Assembly (NCBI GenBank): GCA_018262385.1
Contig: JAGSPQ010000193.1
Location: 1 to 6,809 of the forward strand
Origin: Myxococcaceae bacterium
GTDB taxonomy: Bacteria > Myxococcota > Myxococcia > Myxococcales > Myxococcaceae
DNA length: 6,809 nucleotides
Direction: 5' to 3'
The position numbers and the translations under genes were made by a program. The notes beneath the pieces are model-generated. The model was not told the DNA's origin, did not search any database, and worked only from the letters and a program-made list of their open reading frames with translations. Positions 5,824-6,809 of the stretch are shown one piece after another; position 1 is the first letter of the stretch, and every line of letters starts with the position of its first letter.

Positions 5824-6809
5824 ATGCGCCTTCTCAAGTTGCCGCTGTACGTGCAGGTGATCATCGGGGTGGTGCTCGGCGCGCTGCTGGGGGTGATCTT
5901 CAAGCGCGACCCCTACTTCCCGGGCTTCGGAAACGACGAGCTCGGCGCGCTGGGGATGCTGGTGATCCGGCTGCTCAAGGCGCTGGCGGTGCCGCTGGTG
6001 CTGTTCGCGATCCTCGACGCGTTCGTCCGCACCCGGATCTCGGCCCGCAGCGGCGCCAGGCTGCTGATCATCTGCCTGATCAACGTCTCGGTGGCGTTCG
6101 CGATCGGGCTGACGCTGATGAACACCCTCAAGCCCGGCGCCAGCTCGGCCGAGCGGCTGAGCGAGCTGAAGGGCAAGCCGAGCAAAGAGGCCGAGGCGTC
6201 GATCGCGCTCGCCTCCAAGGGCTCGATCTCTCCGCTGAAGGCGCTCGACAGCTACGTGCCCGAGAGCCTGGTCGACCCGTTCGCGAAGAACAGCATCATC
6301 CCGGTGGTGCTGATCGGGCTGATTCTCGGAGCGGCGATCCGCCGGCTGAAGGACACCGACGAGACGCCCCACCTGAAGGTGGTCGAGTCGTTCATCCACG
6401 CCGGGTTTCAGATCCTCGCCCAGGTGCTGGCGTGGATCGTCAGGCTGGTGCCGTTCGCGGTGTTCGCGGTGGTCGCCCAGGTGGTGGGCAAGGCGGGCTT
6501 AGGGGTGTTCGCGGCGCTGTTCCCGTTCCTGGGGATCGTGCTGTTCGGGATGGCGCTCCACTGCCTGGTCTACTACCCGGCGATGGCGTGGTTCTTCGGC
6601 GGCAAGTCGCCGCGGGTCTACCTGGGCCAGGGGGCCGACGCGATCCTGATGGCGCTGTCGACCAACTCGAGCCTCGCCACGGTGCCGGTGACGCTCAAGT
6701 GCCTGACCGAGAAGATGGGCGTCTCGCACGGGTCGGCACGGCTGGCCGCCTGCATCGGCACCAACCTCAACAACGACGGGATCACCCTCTACGAGGCGAT
6801 GGCCGCGCT
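5824..6809 (+). CDS. Dicarboxylate/amino acid:cation symporter, SDF (DAACS/glutamate transporter) family, partial at the right edge
   Basis: The first 328 residues are present; family members usually have 400-450, so the end of the core (HP2, TM8) is missing. The start MRLLKLPLYVQVIIGVVLGA is typical of the family and is preceded by AGGAG. Further family marks are YVPESLVDPFAKNSIIPVVL (144-163, the loop and helix start with the P-x-x-x-x-x-P-F-A pattern), the HP1 serine motif STNSSLATVPVT (279-290) and the TM7 motif NNDGITLYEA (316-325). These proteins bring acidic amino acids or C4-dicarboxylates into the cytoplasm with Na+ or H+. Compared with NMDGT in the archaeal aspartate transporter GltPh, the TM7 motif here is NNDGI: Asn replaces the Met311 that acts in sodium coupling and Ile replaces the substrate-contacting Thr314. 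Substrate and ion are therefore uncertain, and no gltP, gltT, sstT or dctA name is given. It lies 60 bp after the cysteine-repeat lipoproteins on the same strand. Confidence 0.9.
   Translation, partial: MRLLKLPLYVQVIIGVVLGALLGVIFKRDPYFPGFGNDELGALGMLVIRLLKALAVPLVLFAILDAFVRTRISARSGARLLIICLINVSVAFAIGLTLMNTLKPGASSAERLSELKGKPSKEAEASIALASKGSISPLKALDSYVPESLVDPFAKNSIIPVVLIGLILGAAIRRLKDTDETPHLKVVESFIHAGFQILAQVLAWIVRLVPFAVFAVVAQVVGKAGLGVFAALFPFLGIVLFGMALHCLVYYPAMAWFFGGKSPRVYLGQGADAILMALSTNSSLATVPVTLKCLTEKMGVSHGSARLAACIGTNLNNDGITLYEAMAA

Noticed and set aside
4177..6399. A 740-codon open frame on the minus strand opposite the second lipoprotein and the symporter
   Set aside because: Low-complexity Ala/Arg-rich product, no signal or domain, and antisense to two well-supported genes. 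A composition artefact.

Overview
The window is very G+C-rich, densely coding DNA. Secreted lipoproteins with Asp-Ala-Gly / Asp-Gly-Gly linkers followed by long cysteine-repeat regions are typical of Myxococcota (myxobacteria and relatives). That assignment rests on style and composition, not on a marker gene. No RNA gene, insertion sequence, CRISPR array or phage gene was seen.

Layout: there are five genes in two divergent groups separated by about 104 bp (2962-3065). On the minus strand, reading leftwards, come a complete RND/MMPL-type exporter (2961-319, 880 aa) and, 69 bp later, the start of a small lipoprotein (249 to the left edge). The latter has one four-cysteine module followed by a Gly-rich heptapeptide tandem repeat that runs out of the window. 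On the plus strand come two tandem paralogous cysteine-rich lipoproteins (3066-4349 with a TTG start, 427 aa; 4402-5763, 453 aa). They are followed after 60 bp by the 5' three-quarters of a dicarboxylate/amino-acid:cation symporter of the SDF/DAACS family (5824 to the right edge).

The most distinctive feature is the architecture shared by the lipoproteins. After a lipobox and a low-complexity Asp/Gly linker, both large proteins carry a matching 13-cysteine N-terminal domain. An array of four-cysteine modules follows (C-x5-C-x5-C-x(variable)-C, joined by an almost invariant nine-residue linker), and both proteins end in C-x-P-x-C. One has seven modules and the other nine. The left-edge lipoprotein has a single module of the same kind, so the exporter is flanked on both sides by genes for envelope proteins built from one type of module.

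How the genes work together is not evident from the sequence. All five products belong to the cell envelope: two inner-membrane transporters and three lipoproteins. The plus-strand genes are close enough for co-transcription. Two further points are unusual key residues in both transporters and a pair of mutually exclusive hairpins directly before the symporter's ribosome binding site.
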